The notes below the pieces were generated by a model that had not been told where the DNA came from, did no database searches, and saw only the letters and a list, made by a program, of their open reading frames with translations. From positions 372,001 through 436,000 of the forward strand of contig NZ_JACJUD010000003.1 in assembly GCF_014174475.1 (NCBI RefSeq): DNA of 64,000 nucleotides, given 5' to 3'. Numbering within the stretch: the first letter of the stretch is position 1; each line of letters opens with the position of its first letter. The DNA is from Aquipseudomonas ullengensis (GTDB taxonomy: Bacteria > Pseudomonadota > Gammaproteobacteria > Pseudomonadales > Pseudomonadaceae). Both the position numbers and the translations under genes were made by a program. Positions 28,538 through 37,865 of this stretch are shown here, piece after piece.

Positions 28538-29632
28538 TCAGGCCAGGCGCAGGTGGTTGTCCCACAGGCCGGCTGGCAGGGCCAGCGACTGGGCGCTGAT
28601 CTGCGCGCCACGGCAGTCATACAGGCGGCAACGGCCTTGCCCGGAGGTGACCACGAAGCCGTTGGCCACCGCGCCCACCCCGGCGCAATCGGCCAGTGGC
28701 GCGTCCAGCAGCAGCTCGGTGCTGTCCAGATTCCAGATGAAGAAGCGATTGCCGCGCGGCGCGGTCAGCGCCAGCAGGCGCAGTTCACTGTGGATCGCCA
28801 GGCTGGCGGTGTACTGGTTCATCACCGCGCGCTGCGTGTCGCCCAGCGGGAAGTGCTGGAACGGCTGGCCGGGACGCTTGATCGCCAGCAACGGCACGGC
28901 GTCGGTCGGTTCGCCTTCGTACTGCTGGCCGGAGACGATGGTGCCGTCGCTGGCCACGGCCAGGTGGCGCACGCTGTTCATCTGCTCGGGCAACTGTTCC
29001 TTGCTGATCAGGCTGCCGTCGCGGCGCATCAGCACCAGGCTGGCTTCCATGGCATCGAGGTTCATCATCACCCGGCTGTCGGCCTCGGTGCGGATGCCGC
29101 CGTTGGCCACCACCAGGGTTTCGCCGTCGGGCATCCACAGCAGCTGGTGCGGGCCCAGGCCGTGGGTGGACAGCTCGCGCTCGCGCTGCAGCAGGCCGTC
29201 GGTGACGCGGTATACGCCGAGTACGCCGCGACCTGGGTCGGAGGTGTCGTTCTCGGTGCTGTAGAACCACTCGCCGTCCTTGTGGAACACGCCGTGGCCG
29301 TAGAAGTGGCGATCCTTCGGCGAATCCAGGGTCTGTAGCAGACGCCCGTCGCGCAGGTCGACCAGGTAGCTTTCGCGGCTCGGGCGGCGGCCGACGAACA
29401 CCGCCAGCGGCAGGCTCGGGTGCGGGACCACGTCATGGCAGCGTTCACTGACGTGGGTGGCGAAGACCTTGCTGCCGTCCAGGCGATAGCCGACGGCGTA
29501 GTGCTTGCCGTCGCTGTCGTCACGAGCGGACAGCAGCAGCGGCTGCCCGCCCTGGTGGGTCAGTTTCCAGCCGCCGAGGGCGCCTGCGGCCAGCAGGGCG
29601 CTGCTGAAGCCGAGGAAGGCTCTGCGTTTCAT
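28538..29632 (-). CDS. DUF1513 periplasmic beta-propeller protein with Tat-type signal
   Basis: 364 residues from ATG 29632 (a GTG one codon upstream is equally possible). The N-terminus MKRRAFLGFSSALLAAGALGG has the twin-arginine pattern RRAFLG, suggesting export in folded form, perhaps with a cofactor. The body is rich in repeated beta-strand units (GYRLDGSKVFATHV, ENDTSDPGRGVLGVYRV, THGLGPHQLLWMPDGETLVVANGG), a six- or seven-bladed WD40/YVTN-like propeller. Its function is unknown. It is the last gene of the DUF1111 / imelysin-like / DUF1513 set, beginning immediately after the preceding stop. This neighbourhood, not the sequence, is the only hint of a role in iron or haem handling. Confidence 0.85.
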   Translation of the reverse strand: MKRRAFLGFSSALLAAGALGGWKLTHQGGQPLLLSARDDSDGKHYAVGYRLDGSKVFATHVSERCHDVVPHPSLPLAVFVGRRPSRESYLVDLRDGRLLQTLDSPKDRHFYGHGVFHKDGEWFYSTENDTSDPGRGVLGVYRVTDGLLQRERELSTHGLGPHQLLWMPDGETLVVANGGIRTEADSRVMMNLDAMEASLVLMRRDGSLISKEQLPEQMNSVRHLAVASDGTIVSGQQYEGEPTDAVPLLAIKRPGQPFQHFPLGDTQRAVMNQYTASLAIHSELRLLALTAPRGNRFFIWNLDSTELLLDAPLADCAGVGAVANGFVVTSGQGRCRLYDCRGAQISAQSLALPAGLWDNHLRLA

Positions 29633-29635
29633 CAC

Positions 29636-30700
29636 TCAGTCTCCGTCGTGGGCGTTGAAGCCGAGCTGGATGCCAAGGGCCTTGGCCAGCTCGCCTTCCT
29701 GCAGACGGTGCAGCTGGTTGAGGCTGTCATAGAAGGCGTTCAGCTCGGTGCGACCGGCTTCTTCGGCGAGCATTTCACCGAGCGGGCGGTCGATGGCGGC
29801 TAGCAGCTGGCGGGTGGCGCTGTACTGCTTGTCGATGCGCTGGGCAAGATCGGCCTGCTCACTGCCGAGCAGCGATTTGACGCCGTCCTGGTTGGCGCCG
29901 AGCCACAGGCGCTCGGCGCTGGCCAGGGCCGAGGCGAGGCTGGTCAGGCTGGCGTTGCTGCGCCAGAACTCGGCCTGGTAGGGCTGGGCGATGCCTTTGC
30001 TCTGGCGGCCGAGAGCGGTGCCGAGTTTTTTCTTCAGGCCGTCGATGCCGCTGACCTGGGTGCGCAGCAGGTCGGCGATGGCCTCGGGGGCTTCGGCGTA
30101 GCGCGCATTGGGGAACTGCTTGAGCTGGTCGGCCATGCCGTCCTTGGCTTGCCACTGGCTCAGGACGTCAGCGGAGAGCTTCTGCTGGTGCTGGCCGATG
30201 GCGGTCAGTAGCGGGCAGTAGCGGCTCTTCTGCGCGGCATCGTCGAGGTCGATGTTGGGGTCGAACAGCACATATTCATAGGCGGTCAGGCCCTGCAGCA
30301 CCACGCTGGATTTTTCCAGGTCGGCTGCGGCGAGTTGCGGCTTGCTCTTGAGCAGCGCCTCGACCTGGCGCTGCACCAGGTTCTTCTTGTCCGGCCAGAA
30401 CTGCACCTGCCAGGCGCGGTTGCCTTCGGCCAGTGGCCCGACCATCAGCGGTTGCAGGGCGGCCCAGCTACTGACGCTGGCGAGGAATGCCTGGCGCGCG
30501 CTGGCCAGGTCCTGGCTGCCGCTGCAGTAAGCGTCGGCATTGGCGGCCAGTTGCTGGTTGGCCTGGTTCCAGCTGCTGTAGGCCGGCAACAGGACGCCAT
30601 CGACCAGGGCGGCGCTGGCCTTCTGCTGTGGGTCCTGCGGGCTGCAGGCGCTCAGGGCAAGGCCGCAGAGGGCGCTGGCCAGAAGACGGGTGCGGGTCAT
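29636..30700 (-). CDS. Imelysin-family lipoprotein lacking the GxHxxE histidine
   Basis: 354 residues from ATG 30700. A lipoprotein signal with lipobox LSAC (MTRTRLLASALCGLALSAC) anchors it to a membrane. The rest is helical and matches the imelysin-like (M75/EfeO-M) pattern, for example ASVSSWAALQPLMVGPL and YQAEFWRSNASL. At the position of the family's GxHxxE motif it reads GLTAYEYVLF, so the His is replaced and metal binding or peptidase activity may be lost. It overlaps no neighbour: the DUF1111 gene ends 10 bp before it and the DUF1513 gene begins right after it, so the three are an operon. IcmP, encoded upstream, is a second imelysin with an intact motif. Confidence 0.82.
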   Translation of the reverse strand: MTRTRLLASALCGLALSACSPQDPQQKASAALVDGVLLPAYSSWNQANQQLAANADAYCSGSQDLASARQAFLASVSSWAALQPLMVGPLAEGNRAWQVQFWPDKKNLVQRQVEALLKSKPQLAAADLEKSSVVLQGLTAYEYVLFDPNIDLDDAAQKSRYCPLLTAIGQHQQKLSADVLSQWQAKDGMADQLKQFPNARYAEAPEAIADLLRTQVSGIDGLKKKLGTALGRQSKGIAQPYQAEFWRSNASLTSLASALASAERLWLGANQDGVKSLLGSEQADLAQRIDKQYSATRQLLAAIDRPLGEMLAEEAGRTELNAFYDSLNQLHRLQEGELAKALGIQLGFNAHDGD

Positions 30701-30710
30701 GCGTGGCTCC

Positions 30711-32123
30711 TTACAGGGAGTTGAGAAACGCCAACAGCGTGCTGCGCTGCTCGGCATCGTAGGTGAGAACCTGCTGTTTTGCCGCTTCGGCTTCGCCGCC
30801 GTGCCAGAGAATGGCCTCCAGCAGGTTGCGTGCGCGGCCGTCGTGCAGGAACTGGGTGTGGCCATTGACCGTATCGGTCAGGCCGATGCCCCACAGCGGC
30901 GCGGTACGCCACTGGCGGCCGCTGGCCTGGAACTCGCTGCGGCCATCGGCCAGGCCGTCGCCCATGTCGTGCAGCAGCAGGTCGCTGTAGGGGCGAATGG
31001 TCTGATTGGCCAGCTCCGGTTCGGCGGCATCGGTTGCAGTGGTGAAGCTCGGTACGTGGCACTTCTGGCAGCCGGCCTGGTTGAACAGCTGCTTGCCCTG
31101 GCGCACGGCCAGGTCATTCACGGCGCGGCGCGCGGGTACCGCCAGGTTGCGGGTGTAGAACAGCACGCTGGCCATGATCGTGTCGCTGACCTCCGGCGCA
31201 CCGCCGTTGACTGCGCTGCGGCAGTCGGTTTGCGCCGCGCTGCAGTTGTCCTGGGGCAGCAGGCTGCTGGTCAGGCCCATGTCGTTGGCGAAGGCGTGAG
31301 CGTTCTGCTGGTTGAGGCTGGGCTGGCCGGCCTTCCAGCCGAAGCGGCCGAGTACGGTGGTGCCACGCGCGTCGTCCCAGACCCGGTTGGCCACGCCACG
31401 AATGCCATCACCGTCGCGATCGTCGGGGTCGGCATGGGCCAGCAGGGCGCTTTCTGGAATCGCTTCGAGCAGGCCAAGGCCAATCATCGGCGGGGCGATG
31501 CGCGCGGAGAACAGGGCGTCGGGGTGCATTGGGCCGTAGCCCAGGTTACTGATCTGCAGCTGCGGCTGGCGCAACTCGACGCGCGTGCCATCGGCGAAGG
31601 TCACCGGCACGCTGCTGTAGCTCACCCGTACCTTGCCCTCGGGAGCGACGCCGGGGTTGCTCATGTCCTGCAACTGGCCGCCATACACCGGCTCGGGGAC
31701 TACGCCGTTGCGCTGCAACAGCTCGCGGTGTGCGCTGGAACCATCTGCCGGGATCGACAGGCGTACCAGCATGGATGCGGCGCTGCTGGCGTTGGCGGCG
31801 GGCGGGTGGCCGCGCCCATCCTTGATGTGGCAGTTCTGGCAGGCGTTGGTATTGAACAGCGGGCCGAGGCCATCGCGGGCAATGGTGGTGGTCGGCGCAA
31901 TCACCCAGGGGTTGCGAAAGAAGCTGTTGCCCACGGCGAAGTCCAGGCGTCGTGAGGGCGCCAGGTTGGCCGAGGGCAGGGAGAAGGCGTTGTGGTCGCG
32001 CTGACCTACCGTGGTGGCTCCAGCGGAAAGCGCTTCACCGGGTTCGGCTGGAGGCGGCGCCTGGTTGCAGGCGGCCAGGCTGAAAGCCAGCGCGAGTGCA
32101 CAGAGGCGGAGCGGATGGAGCAT
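30711..32123 (-). CDS. DUF1111 di-haem cytochrome c family lipoprotein (putative thiol oxidoreductase)
   Basis: 470 residues. Signal MLHPLRLCALALAFSLAAC ends in a lipobox, so it is a probable lipoprotein. Two CxxCH haem c sites are present: NACQNCHIKDG at about residue 90 and AGCQKCHVPSF near residue 350, the latter in a C-terminal cytochrome-c-peroxidase-like domain. The family is related to MauG/CcpA di-haem enzymes and is often annotated thiol oxidoreductase without direct proof. It heads the three-gene unit with the imelysin-like and DUF1513 genes, transcribed separately from icmP because a terminator stands in the 209-bp gap. A redox step on an iron or haem substrate in the periplasm is an inference. 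Confidence 0.85.
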   Translation of the reverse strand: MLHPLRLCALALAFSLAACNQAPPPAEPGEALSAGATTVGQRDHNAFSLPSANLAPSRRLDFAVGNSFFRNPWVIAPTTTIARDGLGPLFNTNACQNCHIKDGRGHPPAANASSAASMLVRLSIPADGSSAHRELLQRNGVVPEPVYGGQLQDMSNPGVAPEGKVRVSYSSVPVTFADGTRVELRQPQLQISNLGYGPMHPDALFSARIAPPMIGLGLLEAIPESALLAHADPDDRDGDGIRGVANRVWDDARGTTVLGRFGWKAGQPSLNQQNAHAFANDMGLTSSLLPQDNCSAAQTDCRSAVNGGAPEVSDTIMASVLFYTRNLAVPARRAVNDLAVRQGKQLFNQAGCQKCHVPSFTTATDAAEPELANQTIRPYSDLLLHDMGDGLADGRSEFQASGRQWRTAPLWGIGLTDTVNGHTQFLHDGRARNLLEAILWHGGEAEAAKQQVLTYDAEQRSTLLAFLNSL

Positions 32124-32278
32124 CGGAGCGAACCAGGGCGGCGAGTCAGGCCGGCGATGTTAGCAGGCTAATGGACTTCAAATAAGAGGAATTAGCGTTT
32201 GCACGCCGGGCGAAATGCCGCGGGCATAGCAAGATCGGGAGTGATTTCTAACGATTGGGTAGCAGATACAGCGCGCAT

Positions 32279-32314
32279 AAAAAAAACGGATGCGCCTTGT
32301 GGGCGCATCCGTTT
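32279..32314 (-). terminator. Intrinsic terminator of icmP
   Basis: Minus-strand stem AAACGGATGCGCC / GGCGCATCCGTTT followed by eight T. It separates icmP from the DUF1111 unit. Confidence 0.87.
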
Positions 32315-32332
32315 GTCAGTGCTGACGGGTAA

Positions 32333-33667
32333 TCAGAACTGGTGGTCGGCGGTGTCCGGGTTCAGGCCGCTGATGCCCAGGGCGGCGGAAGCCTTCTCGA
32401 TCGCGCCGGTCTGGGTGACCAGGGCGGTGATGGCGTCACGCACAAGTTGTTGGCCGGTGGTGTTGTCGGCCGCGATCAGTTGGTCGAAGTGCACGTTGTC
32501 TTTCTCAGCGCTGTCGACCAGGGCCTGCAGCTTGGCCTGGGTAGCGTCCAGGTCGGTCTTGAGGGTGGTGTCGGCGGCCGCGTCGACCTTGGCAACCAGA
32601 GACGACAGGCTCGGGCCGGTCAGGGTGGTGCCGTCGACCTTGATGTACTCGCCCAAGTAAATGTTGCGGATGCCTTTGGCGTCGAAGTAGTGCGAGTTGT
32701 GGGTGTTGTCGCTGAAGCAGTCGTGCTCGTCTTCGGTGGAGTTGGCTTCCAGGGCGACTTTCATGCGCTCGCCGGCCAGTTCACCCAGGCCCAGGCTACC
32801 CATGCCGAAGAGCATTTTGCGCAGGCCGTTCTCGGCCGATTCGGCTTCCAGCTTGGCGCGATAGTTGTCGGCAACGCCGGCTTTCCACTGGGCAACCATC
32901 GAGTCGAGGTCGCTGACCAGCAGGTCGGTGGCTGCCTTCAGGAAGGCACGGCGACGGTCGTTGTGGCCGCCGGTGGCGCCATCGCCAGTCAGGTAGTCGC
33001 TGGCCGGACGCGCGCCCGCGCCAGGGCCGGTGCCGTTGAGGTCTTGGCCCCAGAGGAGGAATTCGATGGCGTGGTAGCCGGTGGCGACGTTGGCTTCGGA
33101 ACCGCCCAGCTCGTTCAGGCTGGCCAGTTTCTCGCCGGTCAGGTCTTTCACGTCGACCTTGTCTTCGCCGACCTGAATCTCGGTGTTGGCGATGATGTTG
33201 GCGGTGCCAGCCGGGTTGCCCTGGGCTTGCGCGGTGTCGGCGACCACGTAGTCGATCAGGCCTTCGTCCAGCGGCCAGGCGTTCAGCTGGCCTTCCCAGT
33301 CGTCGACCACGGCGTTGCCGAAGCGGAATACTTCAGTCTGCATGTAGGGGACACGAGCGGCCAGCCAGGCTTCACGGGCGGCTTTCAGGGTGGCGTCGTT
33401 GGGGTTGGCGAGCAGGGCGTCGATGGCGGTCTGCAGGGTTTTGCCGGTGCTGGCGGCATCGCTGAACACGGCAAAGGCGATGTCGGCGTAGTGGCTGACC
33501 ACGGCTTTGGCGGCTGCGTCTTCAACTTTCAGGCCGGACGCGCTGGCGGTAGCAGCGGCCGGAGCGGCTGCTTGCGGTGCGGCAGCTTCTTTCTTGTCAT
33601 CGCCACAACCGGCGAGGGAGATGGCGAGAGCCAGCAGGCTGGCAGTAGCCAGGGGCATACGAGTCAT
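32333..33667 (-). CDS. icmP: Imelysin / insulin-cleaving metalloproteinase-like lipoprotein IcmP
   Basis: 444 residues from ATG 33667, with AAGGAA upstream. The signal peptide has lipobox LAGC (MTRMPLATASLLALAISLAGC), then an Ala-rich linker, then the imelysin domain with GYHAIEFLLWGQDLNGTG. Its GxHxxE motif is intact and is the proposed metal site. In P. aeruginosa the protein was isolated as an outer-membrane peptidase that cleaves insulin; related M75 proteins (EfeO, IrpA) act in iron uptake. It is monocistronic with its own terminator. The promoter contains an AT-rich inverted motif resembling a degenerate Fur box, so iron control is plausible. Confidence 0.9.
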   Translation of the reverse strand: MTRMPLATASLLALAISLAGCGDDKKEAAAPQAAAPAAATASASGLKVEDAAAKAVVSHYADIAFAVFSDAASTGKTLQTAIDALLANPNDATLKAAREAWLAARVPYMQTEVFRFGNAVVDDWEGQLNAWPLDEGLIDYVVADTAQAQGNPAGTANIIANTEIQVGEDKVDVKDLTGEKLASLNELGGSEANVATGYHAIEFLLWGQDLNGTGPGAGARPASDYLTGDGATGGHNDRRRAFLKAATDLLVSDLDSMVAQWKAGVADNYRAKLEAESAENGLRKMLFGMGSLGLGELAGERMKVALEANSTEDEHDCFSDNTHNSHYFDAKGIRNIYLGEYIKVDGTTLTGPSLSSLVAKVDAAADTTLKTDLDATQAKLQALVDSAEKDNVHFDQLIAADNTTGQQLVRDAITALVTQTGAIEKASAALGISGLNPDTADHQF

Positions 33668-33726
33668 GGCGAGTTCCTTTGCATATGAAAGTGAGAGCGA
33701 GACGCAGTGCGCTATAAAACTGCGCA

Positions 33727-33755
33727 ATAATGCGAAAGATTTTCATTTTATGCAA
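33727..33755 (-). promoter_or_regulatory. icmP promoter with possible Fur box
   Basis: On the minus strand TTGCAT (33750-33755), 17-bp spacer, CATTAT (33727-33732). The segment AATGAAAATCTTTCGCATT spanning it resembles a degenerate Fur 9-1-9 repeat. The promoter match is fair; the Fur match is only partial. Confidence 0.5.
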
Positions 33756-33821
33756 AGGGCGCGGCGCGCAGTCGCGGTGTTGTGATGCGCGCGGCGGGCA
33801 GTATCAGGGCTGGAGCCTTTG

Positions 33822-34325
33822 TTAAAGCTTGCCCTGCTTGTGCACATGCTTGGGCAATTGCACGACGTGGCTGTCCGAGTAGATGTCGTGCCAGCTGCGC
33901 TTTTGCTTGTCCCACAGCACCCAGAAAAAACCCAGGCCCAGGCATAGCCAAGATCCGATGGCGACCATGAAGCGCAGCAGCGCCTGCCACAGGCTGATCG
34001 CCGAGCCATCTGCGTTCTGGATGCGTACGCCCCAGACCTGCATGCCGAGGGTCTGGCCGTTGTGGGTCCAGAATTTGGCGAAGAAGCCGAACAGGCCCAA
34101 CACCAGGAGGGTCGATAGCAGCGGGTCGCCATCCAGGGCGCCGGCGTCTGATAGTTGGCGCAGCCTTTCTTCGCCGATGATGAGCATCTGGATGCCCTTG
34201 TAGGTCAGGGTGATGACCATCAGCAGGGCGAGGCTTAACAGGAAGTCATAGAACATCGCGGCCAGGCGGCGAATCAGGCCGGCGGCGGGGTAGTCACCCG
34301 TGGGGCGCAGTGTGTGCTTGGGCAT
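33822..34325 (-). CDS. RDD family membrane protein
   Basis: 167 residues from the ATG at 34325 (MPKHTLRPTGDYPAAGLIRR), where the family normally begins; a longer frame to 34370 is unlikely. It has an RDD-type motif at the start of the first helix (AAGLIRRLAAMFYDFLLSLALLM), helices at about 24-42, 72-90 and 118-138, and LGMQVWGVRIQNADG. RDD proteins are small three-TM proteins, a few linked to Na+/H+ antiport, most unassigned. It lies between icmP and a cold-shock gene, at the apparent junction of two blocks that are far apart in PAO1. Confidence 0.85.
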   Translation of the reverse strand: MPKHTLRPTGDYPAAGLIRRLAAMFYDFLLSLALLMVITLTYKGIQMLIIGEERLRQLSDAGALDGDPLLSTLLVLGLFGFFAKFWTHNGQTLGMQVWGVRIQNADGSAISLWQALLRFMVAIGSWLCLGLGFFWVLWDKQKRSWHDIYSDSHVVQLPKHVHKQGKL

Positions 34326-34381
34326 GGAAGGCTCTTGGCAGAAAACTGCGGCGGATTGTACGGGCAACAAATCGCAGGCAC

Positions 34382-34416
34382 AAAAAAGCCCCTGATGTTT
34401 CCATCAGGGGCTTTTT
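34382..34416 (-). terminator. Intrinsic terminator of the cold-shock gene
   Basis: AAAAAAGCCCCTGATG / CATCAGGGGCTTTTT: a strong stem with flanking A and T runs, on the 3' side of the minus-strand gene. Confidence 0.88.
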
Positions 34417-34426
34417 CGGAAGCGAC

Positions 34427-34639
34427 TTAGCCCAGAACCTGGACTTTGTCAGCTTGCATGCCTTTCTGGCCTTGCACGGCTTCGAAGGTAACCTTCTGGC
34501 CTTCTTTCAGGCTCTTGAAGCCGTTGCCTTCGATAGCGCGGAAGTGCACGAACAGATCCGGACCGCTTTCGGGGGTGATGAAACCGAAGCCCTTCTCGTC
34601 GTTGAACCACTTAACGGTGCCGGTTTGACGATTCGACAT
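34427..34639 (-). CDS. Cold-shock domain protein (CspA family)
   Basis: 70 residues, a complete single [23 protein letters not shown] carries RNP1 (KGFGFI), and DLFVHF is RNP2. It binds single-stranded RNA/DNA and melts mRNA structure. The start has AAGGAAAT upstream. Like other csp genes it has a long untranslated leader: the best promoter candidate is about 160 bp upstream, leaving a leader with several possible stems (for example GGATCTAGGATCTACT near 34741). Whether it is cold-induced or constitutive (CapB/CspC-like) cannot be told. Confidence 0.95.
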   Translation of the reverse strand: MSNRQTGTVKWFNDEKGFGFITPESGPDLFVHFRAIEGNGFKSLKEGQKVTFEAVQGQKGMQADKVQVLG

Positions 34640-34801
34640 GTCTTATTTCCTTGAAACTAGAGTTGATGACAGCCTCTTGCTCGAGCGAAGAGGGCTGGGA
34701 CTGGTTGCAGAGAGTAAGAGAAGTCGAGCGGGATGTAGCGGATCTAGGATCTACTGCACCAGGTCACGATTCAAGGCGACCCATGCAAACACAGTGGGCA
34801 C

Positions 34802-34831
34802 ACTCTACGCTAACTCAAAGACGTTTGCCAA
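34802..34831 (-). promoter_or_regulatory. Candidate promoter of the cold-shock gene with long 5' leader
   Basis: Minus-strand TTGGCA (34826-34831), 18-bp spacer, TAGAGT (34802-34807). It would give a leader of about 155 nt before the start at 34639. The rest of 34640-34931 holds no gene. Confidence 0.45.
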
Positions 34832-34931
34832 GCCCCTGCAAATCGTCACTTTCGTACGAGTTTGCGGCGCTCTGTAGCGGGTGTTTCAGAGGGGTTTCAG
34901 GCTCATCGTGAGAGCGCTGGAACAAGATGAT

Positions 34932-35015
34932 TGGTGCCCCGGGGGAGACTCGAACTCCCACTCCTTTCGAAAACGGATTTTGAATCCGCCGCGTCTACCA
35001 TTCCGCCACCGGGGC
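34932..35015 (-). tRNA. tRNA-Leu (anticodon CAA)
   Basis: The minus strand reads GCCCCGGTGGCGGAATGG at the 5' end and ends GGGGCACCA, with an encoded CCA. The acceptor stem GCCCCGG pairs with CCGGGGC. The anticodon arm CGGA-TTCAAAA-TCCG gives CAA, reading UUG. A long variable arm and GTTCGAGTC T-arm are present. Length is 84 nt with CCA, fitting a class II leucine tRNA. Confidence 0.95.
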
Positions 35016-35123
35016 ACGATGGCGGCGGAGTATAGGGAGGTGGTCGAATGCGGTCAATCCGGGTGCGTGGCTAGAATGTGCGGTTTCCGGTAAGATTTGC
35101 AGCCCTGCAAGACGATTCCCACC

Positions 35124-37303
<2,180 letters not shown>

Positions 37304-37396
37304 ACGGTAGTTGGCCTGAACCATTGAAATCCGGCAGGCATGCCCGCACTTAGGTGAGGGCGCTGCAAAATTGCCGATTTCACTCCCGCCTGATGC

Positions 37397-37418
37397 CAAC
37401 TCGCCAGATGGCGAGTTG
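37397..37418. promoter_or_regulatory. Perfect 10-bp inverted repeat upstream of yajC
   Basis: CAACTCGCCA-GA-TGGCGAGTTG lies 45 bp before yajC. No T run follows, so it is more likely an mRNA stem or operator than a terminator. Confidence 0.45.
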
Positions 37419-37462
37419 CCGCTGATAACAACAGCCTTAAGACCTCGTAATAGGAGTTCCCC

Positions 37463-37804
37463 ATGAGTTTTCTGATTCCCGCCGCCTTCGCCGATGCCGC
37501 TGCTCCGGCTGCCGCCGCCGGTCCTGCCGCTGGTGGTTTCGAGTGGGTGTTCCTGGTCGGCTTCCTGGTCATCTTCTATCTGATGATCTGGCGCCCGCAG
37601 GCCAAGCGTGCCAAGGAGCAGAAAAACCTGCTCGGCGGCCTGCAGAAGGGTGATGAAGTGGTCACCAATGGCGGTATCGCCGGCAAGATCACCAAGGTCA
37701 GCGATGACTTCGTGGTGGTTGAAGTGGCCGAGAAGGTTGAGCTGCGCTTCCAGAAGCAGGCCATCGCGGCGACGCTGCCCAAGGGCACTCTGAAAGCCAT
37801 CTAA
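37463..37804 (+). CDS. yajC: Sec translocon accessory subunit YajC
   Basis: 113 residues with one TM helix (FEWVFLVGFLVIFYLMIW, about 31-48), then RPQAKRAKEQKNLLGGLQKGDEVVT and a C-terminal beta domain, the complete YajC layout. It associates with SecDF at the inner membrane. It has an upstream AGGAG. It opens the yajC-secD-secF operon, 61 bp before secD. Confidence 0.97.
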   Translation: MSFLIPAAFADAAAPAAAAGPAAGGFEWVFLVGFLVIFYLMIWRPQAKRAKEQKNLLGGLQKGDEVVTNGGIAGKITKVSDDFVVVEVAEKVELRFQKQAIAATLPKGTLKAI

Positions 37805-37865
37805 CGATTCATTCTTCAGCAACGACGGGGCGCATTAAGCGCCCCGTGTCATAACGGGCGGCGTC

